Source: Parafrankia irregularis (lineage in GTDB: Bacteria > Actinomycetota > Actinomycetes > Frankiales > Frankiaceae). From it: DNA of 64,000 bases. Made by a program: the position numbers and the translations under genes. Location: contig NZ_FAOZ01000011.1 in the NCBI RefSeq assembly GCF_001536285.1, forward strand, positions 1 to 64,000, given 5' to 3'. This document shows, piece after piece, positions 17,529 through 26,382 of this stretch (positions within the stretch are counted from its first letter, which is position 1; each line of letters starts with the position of its first letter). The notes under the pieces were generated by a model, which worked only from the letters and a program-made list of their open reading frames with translations, was not told where the DNA came from and did no database searches.

Positions 17529-18284
17529 CTACCAGCGCTCGTGGCGGATCACGACATCCAGCGGACGGCGGGCCGCCCATCCGTGCCGTTCCAGGTCGGG
17601 TGTGGTCTCCAGGTGGCTCACAGGACCGACGCACAGCCAGGCCACCGGGCGCACCCGCTCGGGTATGCCGAGCAGGTCGCGCACGAACTGCTCCCGATAG
17701 AACGAGACCCAGCCGACCCCGAGGCCCTCCGCGGTCGCGGCCAGCCACAGGTTCTCGATCGCCAGGCACACCGAGTACAGGCCGGCGTCCGCGATCGTGT
17801 TGCGGCCGAGTACCGCCGGTGCCCCGCGGTCCTGGTCATACGTCACGACCACGGAGAGGGTCGACTCCAGCACTCCGTCAATCTTGATCGGCGCGAACCG
17901 CTCCGCACGGTCGCCGGTGAGCGTCGCGGCGAAACACCCGCGCTCCTCGCTGACGTGCGCATGCATGGCAGACCTGGTCTCCTGGTCCTCGACCAGGATG
18001 AAATCCCACGGTTGGGTGAGCCCCACGCTGGGCGCGCTGTGCGCCGCGCCGAGGATGCGGTGCAGCGCGCCCGGCGGCATCGGCTCACCGGTGAACTGCC
18101 CGCGGACGTCCCGCCGCTGCCGGACGACCTCATAAAGGCCGGCCGCAACGGGCGGAACGGCGGGCGGGGTACGGGAAGGCCCCGGCCCATCCAGGGCCGG
18201 CGACGGATCCAGCGATGGATCCGTCGTCGGATCAGGCGTCGGATCCGACGGCTGATCGGACCACATCGAAAACGACGACATCAC
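17529..18284 (-). CDS. bluB: BluB-like nitroreductase-fold protein (5,6-dimethylbenzimidazole synthase family)
   Basis: BluB converts reduced FMN with O2 to 5,6-dimethylbenzimidazole, the lower ligand of cobalamin. Family marks are visible: RRDVRGQF (about 57-64), GAAHSAPSVGLTQPWDFILV and the C-terminal WLCVGPV. A Pro/Asp-rich N-terminal extension of about 45 aa (DPTPDPTTDPSLDPSP) is encoded by GGATCC/GGATC repeats and is unlike other BluB proteins, so the true start may be further in. It lies 50 bases after the thiolase gene in the same direction. No other cobalamin genes are nearby, so a related nitroreductase role remains possible. Confidence 0.75.
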   Translation of the reverse strand: MMSSFSMWSDQPSDPTPDPTTDPSLDPSPALDGPGPSRTPPAVPPVAAGLYEVVRQRRDVRGQFTGEPMPPGALHRILGAAHSAPSVGLTQPWDFILVEDQETRSAMHAHVSEERGCFAATLTGDRAERFAPIKIDGVLESTLSVVVTYDQDRGAPAVLGRNTIADAGLYSVCLAIENLWLAATAEGLGVGWVSFYREQFVRDLLGIPERVRPVAWLCVGPVSHLETTPDLERHGWAARRPLDVVIRHERW

Positions 18285-18334
18285 GACGGTTGCGCTCCAC
18301 TCCGGCGAATCGGGTCAGGGATCCGCAGGTGTGA

Positions 18335-19483
18335 TCAGTTCGCGACGAGCTCCACGATCGCGGCGTTGGCGGTGCCGCCACCCTCGCACATCGTCTGCAG
18401 GCCGTAGCGGATGCCGTTGTCCCGCATGTGGTGAGCGAGCCGCGTCATCAGGATCGCGCCCGAGCCGCCGAGCGGGTGCCCGACCGCGATGGCCCCGCCC
18501 AGCGGGTTGACCAGCTTCGGGTCGGCGCCGGTCTCGGCGAGCCAGGCGAGCGGAACCGAGGCGAAGGCCTCGTTGACCTCGAACGCGCCGATGTCGCCGA
18601 TCGACAGGCCCGCGCGGGCGAGCACCTTCTCCGTCGCCGGGATCGGGCCGGTGAGCACCAGCAGCGGGTCGGAGCCGGCGACCGCGGCGCTGTGGTAGCG
18701 CACGATCGGCTTCAGGCCCAGCTCACGTGCCCGCTCGGGGGTCGTGACCAGGAGGGCCGCCGCGCCGTCGGAGATCTGCGAGGAGTTGCCCGCGTGGATC
18801 AGGCCGTCCTCACGCGCGACCGGCTTGAGCTTGGCGAGCTTCTCCGGGGTGGTGCCGCGGCGCAGCCCCTCGTCGACGGTGAACGGCCCGGACTCGGTGG
18901 GAACCGCGAACGTCTGCTGCTCGAAGGCGCCGGCATCGATCGCCGCGGCGGCCCGCTCGTGGCTCAGCGACGAGTACTCGTCCAGCTGCCAGCGGGTGAA
19001 GCCCCACTGCTCGGCGATCCGCTCGGCGCCGACGATCTGGTTGAAGTCCGAACCGTCGTACCGAGCCTTCGCCGCCGGCCCGTACGGCTCGCCCATCTGG
19101 CGGGACGCACCGAGCGGCACGCGGCTCATCGACTCGACACCGCCGGCCACGACCAGATCCTGCTGACCGGCCATGACGGCGAACACGGCCTGGTCGAGCG
19201 CCTGCTGGCTGGAGCCACAGGCCCGGTTCACCGTCACCGCGGGGACGGACTCGGGCCACCCGGCCGCAAGCACCGCGTACCGGCCGACGTTGCTGGACTG
19301 GTCACCCAGCTGGGTGACACACCCCCACTGGACGTCGTCGACGAGAACGGGGTCGATCCCGGTCCGGCTGATCAGCTCGTTGAGCACCATCGCCGCAAGA
19401 TCCACCGGGTGCACGCCGGCCAGGGAACCGTTGCGCTTGCCAATCGGCGTACGCACCGCCTCGACGATCACTGCTTCCCGCAC
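18335..19483 (-). CDS. Acetyl-CoA C-acyltransferase (thiolase)
   Basis: This enzyme cleaves 3-oxoacyl-CoA to acetyl-CoA and a shortened acyl-CoA in beta-oxidation. The active-site Cys is in NRACGSSQQA (about 89). The other catalytic motifs are present: NEAFA, GHPLGGSGA (His) and the second Cys in MCEGGG near the C-terminus. Length 382 aa, normal. The GTG start has GAGGGA upstream. Together with the acyl-CoA dehydrogenase upstream and the Rieske block downstream, it suggests degradation of a ring or branched compound to CoA esters. Confidence 0.92.
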   Translation of the reverse strand: MREAVIVEAVRTPIGKRNGSLAGVHPVDLAAMVLNELISRTGIDPVLVDDVQWGCVTQLGDQSSNVGRYAVLAAGWPESVPAVTVNRACGSSQQALDQAVFAVMAGQQDLVVAGGVESMSRVPLGASRQMGEPYGPAAKARYDGSDFNQIVGAERIAEQWGFTRWQLDEYSSLSHERAAAAIDAGAFEQQTFAVPTESGPFTVDEGLRRGTTPEKLAKLKPVAREDGLIHAGNSSQISDGAAALLVTTPERARELGLKPIVRYHSAAVAGSDPLLVLTGPIPATEKVLARAGLSIGDIGAFEVNEAFASVPLAWLAETGADPKLVNPLGGAIAVGHPLGGSGAILMTRLAHHMRDNGIRYGLQTMCEGGGTANAAIVELVAN

Positions 19484-19814
19484 GGCCGTCCCTCATTTCT
19501 CGTCCCGGTGCGTCGGCGCGCCCGTGGCGATCGGCGCCGAGCCCGCGCCATGTCGAACGATCGGTTGATCGACTGATCGACTGATCGACTTGATCGTTCC
19601 GTCGTTCGATCGATGTGTCAGCTTGCCGGCCGATCGGCTTGTCGGCATTCTGCCCGTTCCACCTGTTCCGCCGGCATGCCAACGGTGCCACAGTTCGACG
19701 TCCGATGTCCCGGTTGCACGGCCCGTCCCGGCGCCCACGGTGACAAGAGGCACATCACGGCGCACCGCGGCGCCCGGGCTCCGGCCCGGTCTCGCTCGGG
19801 GTGCCGGCTCGCGC
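19484..19814. promoter_or_regulatory. Thiolase upstream region with TGATCGACT repeats
   Basis: Between about 19555 and 19615 GATCGACT-type units recur three to four times in tandem, flanked by GAACGATC and GATCGTTC, which are inverted copies. This could be a multi-site operator for the thiolase. The remaining sequence shows no gene. Confidence 0.45.
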
Positions 19815-20990
19815 TCAGGTGTCGAGGCCGCCCCGCCGGATGAGCTGGCCGACGATGACGTTGCGCTGGATCTCGTTCGTTCCCTCGCCGACGATCATCA
19901 AAGGCGCGTCCCGGAAGTACCGCTCGACGTCGAACTCGGTCGAGTAGCCGTAGCCGCCGTGGATGCGCACCGCGTTCAGTGCCACCTCCATCGCGGTCTC
20001 GGACGCGAAGAGCTTGGCCATGCCGGCCTCCATGTCACAGCGTTCGCCGCTGTCATGGCGGCGGGCCGCGTACAGGAGCAGCTGACGGGCCGCGGTGATC
20101 TTCGTGCCCATGTCGGCGAGGTAGTTGCCGATCGACTGGTGCCGCCAGATCGGCTGGCCGAAGCTCTCCCGTTCCTGCGCGTATCGCAGCGCGTCGTCGA
20201 ACGCGGCCCGCGCGACGCCGGTGGCCCGCGCGGCGACCTGGATTCGCCCGATCTCCAGCCCGGTCATCATCTGGGTGAACCCGTGCCCTTCGACACCGCC
20301 CAACAGGGCGGTGGCCGGCACCCGTGCGTCGTCGAAGACCAGCTCGCAGCTCTCGACGCCCTTGTAGCCCAGTTTGGGGAGGTCCCGCGACACCGTGTAG
20401 CCCTCCACCCGCTCGACCAGCAGGATGCTCATCCCGCGGTGCGTCGGGGTCGCGGCCGGATCCGTCCGGCACAGCAGTGCCACGAGGCCGGACCGGCGCG
20501 CGTTGGTGATCCAGGTCTTCGAGCCGTTGATCAGATAGCCGTCGCCGTCGGCCCGCGCGACGGTCCGCATCGCCTGCAGGTCGGAGCCACCGCCGGGCTC
20601 GGTGAGCGCCATGGTCGCCCGCAGCGCCCCGGTCGCCATCGACGGCAGGTAGCGCTCCTTCTGCTCGTCGGTGCCGAACGTCGAGATCAACTTGGCGACG
20701 ACGCTGTGCCCGCCCATCGCCCCTGCCAGGCTCATCCAGCCGCGGGCGAGCTCCTCGGTGACCATCGCGTAGCAGGGTGTGGAGACCTTGCCGAAGCCGT
20801 ACGGCTCGGGAACCGCCAAGCCGAACACCCCGAGCTCCTTCATCTGCTCGATGAGCCGCTCGGGGTAGGTGTTGGCGTGCTCCAGCTCCCGCACCACCGG
20901 CCGCACCTCGCGGTCGACGAAGTCACGAACGGTGGCGACGATCGCCTGCTCTTCGGACGACAGCTCCATCCAGCGAGTCTTTCGCACCAT
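19815..20990 (-). CDS. Acyl-CoA dehydrogenase
   Basis: A flavoenzyme that oxidises acyl-CoA to enoyl-CoA. Family motifs: MALTEPGGGSDLQAM (about 134-148), WITNARRSG, the C-terminal RIHGGYGYSTEFDVERYFRD region and EGTNEIQRNVI, whose Glu is the catalytic base position in many members. About 390 aa. The long upstream extension of the open frame runs into the divergent AraC gene and is not real; the ATG at 20990 or 20969 (MELSSEEQ) is the start. The divergent AraC regulator is 40-80 bases away and probably controls it. Confidence 0.92.
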   Translation of the reverse strand: MVRKTRWMELSSEEQAIVATVRDFVDREVRPVVRELEHANTYPERLIEQMKELGVFGLAVPEPYGFGKVSTPCYAMVTEELARGWMSLAGAMGGHSVVAKLISTFGTDEQKERYLPSMATGALRATMALTEPGGGSDLQAMRTVARADGDGYLINGSKTWITNARRSGLVALLCRTDPAATPTHRGMSILLVERVEGYTVSRDLPKLGYKGVESCELVFDDARVPATALLGGVEGHGFTQMMTGLEIGRIQVAARATGVARAAFDDALRYAQERESFGQPIWRHQSIGNYLADMGTKITAARQLLLYAARRHDSGERCDMEAGMAKLFASETAMEVALNAVRIHGGYGYSTEFDVERYFRDAPLMIVGEGTNEIQRNVIVGQLIRRGGLDT

Positions 20991-21068
20991 CGCGCCGCGC
21001 CGCGCCGCCACGCGACCGATGCGACAGATGTGCCGGTCCCGGGCCGACCGGACGTCGACACTGAGGCG

Positions 21069-22058
21069 GTGGCGCAGGAGCGGGTCGGGCAGGAGCCTGT
21101 GGAACAGGTCGATGAGCATGTCCGGGTCGCCCCGGCACCGGGCCTGCGTCCCTATGTGGCCTGGTACAGCGGCTACCGCCAGCGCGGGCTTCCCCCCGCG
21201 GTGCACCGCGGCCTGCCGTCGCCGGCCCTGACCCTGATCTTCACACTGGACGAGCCGCTGGTGCTGCTCGATCCGCCCGGTGCCGGCGCGCGGCGGCGCA
21301 GCTTCGACTCCCTGATCGCCGGGCTGCACACGGCGCCCGCGCTGATCACCCACCAGGGAGCCCAGTCCGGCGTCCAGCTCGCGCTGCGCCCCCTCGGCGC
21401 GCGGGCGCTGCTCGGGCTGCCCGCCGGCGAGCTGGCCGCGCTCGACCTTCCAGCTGATGCCGTTCTCGGCGGCGCCGGCCGCCGGATGTCGGATCGCCTG
21501 CGGGAGGCCCGCGGATGGCCCGGGCGGTTCGCCGTTCTCGACCAGGAGCTCACCGGCCTCGTGCGGGCCGACCGACCACGCGCCGGACGGTTCGGAGAGG
21601 TCGGACGGGTCGGGCAGATCGGGCGGGAGGCGCCTGCCGAGCTGCGCCACGCCTGGAACCTGCTTCGGCGGGGTCACGGCAATGTCCCGATCGCGGTGAT
21701 CGCCGCCGAGGTCGGCTGGAGCACCCGGCATCTGAGCGACCGCTTCCGCGTCGAGCTCGGCCTCACCCCGAAGGCCGCCGCTCGGGTGATCAGGTTCGAC
21801 CGGGCCAGGCGGCTGCTCGTCAGCCGGGACCGTCGCTGGCGGCTCGCGGATCTGGCCGCCGAGTGCGGCTATTTCGACCAGGCGCATCTCGCTCGTGACT
21901 TCCGTGCCCTCACCGGGTGCTCGCCGAGCGGATGGCTCGCCGCGGAGTTCCGAAACGTCCAAGCCGACGGCTACGGGTTCGACGAATCCTTGGACGGGCC
22001 CGGTCGGTCCAGTCCTGGGACCGGAACCGGGGCCGGGGCCGGGACCGGGACCGGCTGA
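21069..22058 (+). CDS. AraC family transcriptional regulator
   Basis: The C-terminal double helix-turn-helix is clear: IAVIAAEVGWSTRHLSDRFRVELGLTPKAAARVIR and LADLAAECGYFDQAHLARDFRALTGCSPSGW. The N-terminal ~150 aa (PGLRPYVAWYSGYRQRG...) is a sensor-like domain seen in this AraC branch. The start is uncertain: GTG 21069 leaves a short leader, GTG 21030 is the alternative. The C-terminus ends in a Gly/Thr tract encoded by GGGACC/GGGGCC repeats. It is divergent from the acyl-CoA dehydrogenase and upstream of a VOC gene. Confidence 0.85.
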   Translation: MAQERVGQEPVEQVDEHVRVAPAPGLRPYVAWYSGYRQRGLPPAVHRGLPSPALTLIFTLDEPLVLLDPPGAGARRRSFDSLIAGLHTAPALITHQGAQSGVQLALRPLGARALLGLPAGELAALDLPADAVLGGAGRRMSDRLREARGWPGRFAVLDQELTGLVRADRPRAGRFGEVGRVGQIGREAPAELRHAWNLLRRGHGNVPIAVIAAEVGWSTRHLSDRFRVELGLTPKAAARVIRFDRARRLLVSRDRRWRLADLAAECGYFDQAHLARDFRALTGCSPSGWLAAEFRNVQADGYGFDESLDGPGRSSPGTGTGAGAGTGTG

Positions 22059-22092
22059 CCACCATCACCGCACGGAAGGACATCCCACGCAC

Positions 22093-22518
22093 ATGAGCGA
22101 CACCCGCGACACCGCGCCGTCTCCCCAGGTCTGGCCCTGCCTGCGCGCCCGAGACGCCCGGGCACTGATCGACTTTCTAGCCGCGGCCTTCGGTTTCGAG
22201 GAGGTCGTCTGCTACGGCCCCGACGGTGCCGACGGCCGCGTCGACCACGCCGAGCTCGCCTGGCCGGAGGGTGGCGGGATCATGCTCGGCTCGATCCGCG
22301 ACGACGCCGACACGTTCGCCCTGCCGCCGGGAGCGTTCGGCGCCTATGTGGTCACCTCGGATCCGGACGCCCTGTGTGAACGGGCCCGGGCCGCGGGTGC
22401 GCAGATCACCGCCGAGCCGCACGACACGGACTACGGGTCGCGCGACTTCGCCGCCCGCGATCCCGAAGGCAACCTGTGGTCCTTCGGGACCTACCGCGGC
22501 GCCGCCCGCAAGGCCTGA
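22093..22518 (+). CDS. Glyoxalase/VOC family protein
   Basis: A single vicinal-oxygen-chelate-type domain of 141 aa (VWPCLRARDARALIDFLAAAFGFEE at 13-37, RDFAARDPEGNLWSFGTY near the C-terminus). The domain lacks an obvious full metal set, as in many PhnB-like antibiotic-resistance or unknown VOC proteins. The start at 22093 has GAAGGA upstream; the longer in-frame ORF covers the AraC tail. Probably co-transcribed with the AraC gene, 34 bases upstream. Confidence 0.85.
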   Translation: MSDTRDTAPSPQVWPCLRARDARALIDFLAAAFGFEEVVCYGPDGADGRVDHAELAWPEGGGIMLGSIRDDADTFALPPGAFGAYVVTSDPDALCERARAAGAQITAEPHDTDYGSRDFAARDPEGNLWSFGTYRGAARKA

Positions 22519-22567
22519 CCGTCCCGCGCAGAGCCTGACGTCCCGCAGAGCCTGACCGTCCCGCGCC
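22505..22567. repeat. Short tandem repeat between convergent genes
   Basis: GAGCCTGACCGTCCCGC-type units occur about three times in the space between the VOC stop and the esterase stop. No strong hairpin. Confidence 0.5.
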
Positions 22568-24385
22568 CTATTTCCAGAAGTCGCAGTGGTGCTCGGCCTC
22601 GTAGCCGGGGCGGGCCTCGATCGTGCCTGGTTCCAGCACCAGCCGGTCCGGGGTCGTCGCGGTTCGCGGCACCGGCCAGGCGGGCCAGGTCGGCAGCGTC
22701 CGGAGGGCGCCCTCCCCCTGGCCTCCGGACGAACCGGCCCGGGAGGCCACGTTCGGATCACCGGTGGCGGCGAAGCGCGTCCAGTAGGTGAGCATCGCCG
22801 CGGACAGCTCGCGCTCAGCCGCCGTCGTCATCGTCGACGTCGACGATGACGCACGGTCTGGGAACAGATAGGTCATCTCGCCGGAATGAGTGGCGCCGGT
22901 GCCGTTGTCACTCAGGAGCGGGGCGAGGCCGGGGACGTCGAACTCGTACAGGAACGCCCGGGAGCCCGACCCGACCAGCAGATCCGCCGTGCGGGCGGTC
23001 GGGCAGGCGAACGACCGGTCGGTCATCACCTGGGCCAGGCGCTCCCGGGCCGAAACGGCGCCGGCCGGGTAGGCCGCGAGCACGGCGTCCGCCCGGTCCG
23101 GCAGCTGCTGGCGGATGATCTCGGCGTACCGCTCGGCGGTGAGCTTCTGGCCCGGGTCGTAGCTGACCGTGAAGGCACGCCCCTCGTCCCGCACCGTCCC
23201 GAGCAGGACCGGTACCCGGGCCGCCGAGCCGGCCGCGAGTGCCTGCTCGGGCGGGTGGGGGAGTGTGCGGCTTCCGGTAACGGGTGCCCATCTCGGGTCG
23301 GTCAGGACGTCGGCCTGCCCACCGGCGGCCATCAGCCGGTCGACGGGGACGGCCCGCAGGCAGCTCAGGACGGTGGCGGCGTCGGTACAGCCCATCTGCG
23401 CGGCGAACTCCGCGCCGGTCCGCTCCGCGGTGGCCATGGTCGGCAGCGGCCACAGACAGGGTCCGCTCTGCAGCAGAGCGTGTTGGAACAGGCCGCGTGC
23501 GGACGGTGCGGCCAGCAGCGTGCAGGCGTTCACCGAACCCGCCGACTCTCCGAAGATCGTCACATTGCCCGGGTCACCGCCGAAGGCGGCGGCGTTGTCC
23601 CGGACCCAGCGCAGCGCGGCGATGAGGTCCGCCACGGCGTAGGAGCCCGCGTCACCGCCGGACTCGGTGTTCAACGCCGGCAGCGCGAGCTGCCCGAGCG
23701 CGCCGAGACGGTAGTTCACGCTGACGATCACCGCGGGGCCGGCCGCCGCGAGCGCCGAGGTGTCCAGTTGGTTCGCGGTGCCGGTCGTGAAGCCACCGCC
23801 ATGGATCCACACGAGTACCGGGCGGCCCGCACCGGCCTCGGGGGTCCCGCTCGGGCCCGAGGTCCGCTGCGCTGCCTGCTGTGCCCGCGCAACGGCGCCG
23901 GGCGTGGTGGTCACGTTCACGAACAGGCAGTCCTCGGCGGCACCGCCGACGGCCAGCTCGCCGGACTGCGGGCAGGGATGGCCGCGCACCGACCCGTCCC
24001 GGGTGCCCTGCCAGGTCTGCGGCGCGGCGGGCGCGCGCCACCGCAGGTCTCCCACCGGCGCGGCCGCGTAGGGCAGGCCGAAGAAGGAGACGACGTCGCC
24101 GCCGTGGACTCCGCGCACCCGGCCGCCCGTGGTCGTGACGACGACCGGCGCGGAGCTCGAACCCGCACCGCCGCGTTCCGTTCCCGGCACGGTGTGCTCC
24201 TGGGAACCGTCACCGCAGGCTGGGCAGAGCAGCGCGACGAACGCGAACAGCACCAGGAGCAGTAGCGAGCGCGGCAGGTGCGGCCGGCGTGGCAGGGGCG
24301 GCAGGGGCGGCCAGCCGGTGCGGACCGGCCGCGACCGCCGGCGCACCTGGTCCGGCGCGCACGACGCGTTCGATCCCCCCGTCAT
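22568..24385 (-). CDS. Type-B carboxylesterase lipoprotein
   Basis: An exported alpha/beta-hydrolase of the carboxylesterase type-B family, about 605 aa. The N-terminus is basic (about 30 aa), then a hydrophobic segment LLLLVLFAFVALL ending in PACGDGS, a lipobox-like site. The nucleophile elbow is FGESAGSV, the oxyanion hole GGGFTTG, and the catalytic His lies in THSGEMTYLF near the C-terminus. The first upstream ATG (24529) would add 48 residues without family similarity, so 24385 is chosen. It probably acts at the cell surface on esters. Confidence 0.88.
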   Translation of the reverse strand: MTGGSNASCAPDQVRRRSRPVRTGWPPLPPLPRRPHLPRSLLLLVLFAFVALLCPACGDGSQEHTVPGTERGGAGSSSAPVVVTTTGGRVRGVHGGDVVSFFGLPYAAAPVGDLRWRAPAAPQTWQGTRDGSVRGHPCPQSGELAVGGAAEDCLFVNVTTTPGAVARAQQAAQRTSGPSGTPEAGAGRPVLVWIHGGGFTTGTANQLDTSALAAAGPAVIVSVNYRLGALGQLALPALNTESGGDAGSYAVADLIAALRWVRDNAAAFGGDPGNVTIFGESAGSVNACTLLAAPSARGLFQHALLQSGPCLWPLPTMATAERTGAEFAAQMGCTDAATVLSCLRAVPVDRLMAAGGQADVLTDPRWAPVTGSRTLPHPPEQALAAGSAARVPVLLGTVRDEGRAFTVSYDPGQKLTAERYAEIIRQQLPDRADAVLAAYPAGAVSARERLAQVMTDRSFACPTARTADLLVGSGSRAFLYEFDVPGLAPLLSDNGTGATHSGEMTYLFPDRASSSTSTMTTAAERELSAAMLTYWTRFAATGDPNVASRAGSSGGQGEGALRTLPTWPAWPVPRTATTPDRLVLEPGTIEARPGYEAEHHCDFWK

Positions 24386-24472
24386 GACGGACAGCCTCAC
24401 CGGCGCAGACGTCGAACGCAAGATCACCAACGTGCGACACGGTATATGCGGCTTTGTCCGCCGAGAAACGTA

Positions 24473-24512
24473 CGAAACCGACGGATGACAGGGCTGCCAT
24501 CCGTCGGTTTCG
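24473..24512. terminator. Perfect 15-bp inverted repeat
   Basis: CGAAACCGACGGATG and its exact complement CATCCGTCGGTTTCG flank a 10-base loop, 165 bases after the bldC stop and 88 bases before the esterase start on the same strand. It could terminate bldC transcription or act as an operator for the esterase. Confidence 0.55.
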
Positions 24513-24676
24513 ACAATGCGAATCGCCACCGCCCTCCCGGAGCGGTGGAGAATTCACCGTTATGGGACGTCCGCTCAGGTGGCGGGTCCGGTCCTGTGTT
24601 CGAGAGCTCGACCGGGCGACCACCGAACGCCTGGATCTACCAGGACGCCTCCATCAGCGCCGGCATCGTGGCGCGC

Positions 24677-24883
24677 TCAGATGTCACTTCCGATGCTCGG
24701 AACTCCCTTCAGCAGGGCGCGCACCTCCGCCTCGCGGTACCGGCGGTGACCGCCCAGAGTCCGGATCGAGGTCAGCTTTCCGGCCTTCGCCCACCTGGTC
24801 ACGGTCTTCGGGTCCACCCGAAACATCGTGGCTACCTCGGCGGGTGTCAGCAGCGGCTCGGCATCCGGCGTTCTCGTCGTCAT
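24677..24883 (-). CDS. bldC: BldC developmental regulator (MerR-like HTH)
   Basis: This 68-aa DNA-binding protein is almost identical to Streptomyces BldC as I recall it (LLTPAEVATMFRVDPKTVTR, TLGGHRRYREAEVRALL). BldC binds direct repeats cooperatively and sets the timing of development by delaying sporulation genes. The winged HTH covers residues 10-60. GGGAGG is 8 nt before the ATG. Head-to-tail neighbours are the hypothetical at 25036 (upstream) and the esterase (downstream). Confidence 0.96.
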   Translation of the reverse strand: MTTRTPDAEPLLTPAEVATMFRVDPKTVTRWAKAGKLTSIRTLGGHRRYREAEVRALLKGVPSIGSDI

Positions 24884-25035
24884 TGCGTTGGCCTCCCGTC
24901 ACAGAGCGTCGCTCCGTCCCATACAGATCGTGCATCCTTCGGGGGCATTTCGGACATGGCACGTCAGGACCATCTGCTGACTAGTCACAGCTCGTCCGAA
25001 GCGGAGGGCAACGCTGCGCTAACAGGAGGCTCCGA

Positions 25036-25872
25036 TCAACTGGCGGATTCCCGTGACTGCAGGGGTCTCCACCTGATCAGCACGCGTTCGTACGCCTCGA
25101 CCGCAAGGTCTGTTCGCCCTCGGCGTAACGCGCTGACCGCCTCAACGAGGTCCTCGACCGAGCTGTCGCTCCTGAGCATGTCATCGTCCAGCAGGTCAAC
25201 TAGTCCGTCGTAGTCCAGTTCGACCCTGCTCTGTGGATGGAAGGACCCCAGCCAACGGGCCAGCTCGGCGACGCCCTCGATCGCGGGTGCGTTCGCGTTG
25301 TCCGAGCGGAGCGTCTCCATCGCCTCCACCGCGCGACCGACCCGCCGGCGGGCGAGGCTCATCGTGGTCCGGTAGACCATCGAACGATCCGACCGGTCAC
25401 CGGTGATCAGCGAACGCTCGGTCGGGTCGAACAGCACGAACCAGGTCGGCGGGACCATCCAGGTGCAGCTCTGCACATGGAGCTTGATCTCGGGGCGGCG
25501 GGCCTTCCACCGGTCGAGCTCGGTCTCGGCCGGATCGACCAGCCGCCGCGGCAGGAACGCCTCGGCGACCCGTTCCGGCATCAGGCCGCGGAACTCCTTC
25601 GCGGCCTGCCACACCCGAAGCTGGGTCGACCACGGGCACACGAACATCAGCCCGTCCACCCACTGGATGAACGCGGACTCGTCGGCGACGTCCAGCGACG
25701 GCCGCACGGTCGCGACCAGCGCCACCACCCGTTCGCGCCGGGCGCCGGCCCGTGAGGAGGGAGGACCGGAGGCGGAGGCGGCATAGCGCTGCCACCGGAC
25801 CCGGTCCGGCGGCGGGAATGCCGCCAGCGGCTCGTAGATCCGCAGGTACGCGGCGGGCGAGACGACAGGCAC
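25036..25872 (-). CDS. Conserved actinobacterial protein of unknown function
   Basis: A 278-aa soluble protein with no signal peptide or membrane segment. Conserved-looking blocks: AAYLRIYEPLAAFP at the N-terminus, WVDGLMFVCPWSTQLR (about 70-85), PPTWFVLFDPTERS, MSLARRRVGRAVEA. I recall similar proteins beside bldC in other actinobacteria but no function. The start is a GTG with a weak AGG immediately upstream. It is probably transcribed before bldC, which starts about 150 bases further on. Confidence 0.75.
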   Translation of the reverse strand: MPVVSPAAYLRIYEPLAAFPPPDRVRWQRYAASASGPPSSRAGARRERVVALVATVRPSLDVADESAFIQWVDGLMFVCPWSTQLRVWQAAKEFRGLMPERVAEAFLPRRLVDPAETELDRWKARRPEIKLHVQSCTWMVPPTWFVLFDPTERSLITGDRSDRSMVYRTTMSLARRRVGRAVEAMETLRSDNANAPAIEGVAELARWLGSFHPQSRVELDYDGLVDLLDDDMLRSDSSVEDLVEAVSALRRGRTDLAVEAYERVLIRWRPLQSRESAS

Positions 25873-26382
25873 CCTAGATCCCGGTGCCCGAGGAGGCGGC
25901 TACCGGCATGGCGGCTACCCGGCCGGGTGCGGACATGCCCCTGGATGCTGGCATGCCTCCGATCCTGACACGGACCGCGGCGGTCACGGGCCCGACGGCG
26001 ATGAGAGGTCCGGCATCTCTGTCGCCGCGCTGCCACTGCTGTCGAGCAGGACCCGAGGGCCGCGGTCGCGGGGGAGCCGGTCGCGGAACCCCGAACGTCA
26101 GGCTTCCGCCGATGCCCCTGCTTCTGCGCAAGGAGTGAGGATTTCGGCTGCTACAACAACCAAGATCTTCACTCCTTGCGCATCACCAAGTGGCCACCCG
26201 TCCCGCTTGCGGCTATTTGGTGTGAATTGCTGGCGGACGGTGCGGCGGCGGGCTGCGTCGTAGTGTTCGCCGAGAGCGGCCGGTAGGGGTCCGCGGCCCT
26301 CGGACACATCCCGGGCGGCCTGTGGGCCCCGGCCCAGTCGGGGCGCCGGCCCGTGGAGCGTCCGGACCAGGAGGGCTCAGGC
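25873..26382. other. Divergent intergenic region with repeat copy 4
   Basis: 510 bases between the hypothetical gene and the valine dehydrogenase gene. It contains the degenerate palindromic element at 26126-26181. No gene was recognised. Confidence 0.5.
26126..26181 (+). repeat. Dispersed palindromic repeat, copy 4 (core only)
   Basis: GCGCAAGGAGTGAGGAT (from 26126) pairs with ATCTTCACTCCTTGCGC (to 26181) with one mismatch. The centre differs from copy 1 but the outer stem and following ATCACCAAG match the family. Confidence 0.7.

Noticed and set aside
20991..21962. Upstream extension of the acyl-CoA dehydrogenase frame
   Set aside because: It is antisense to the AraC DNA-binding domain, and family similarity begins only at 20990.
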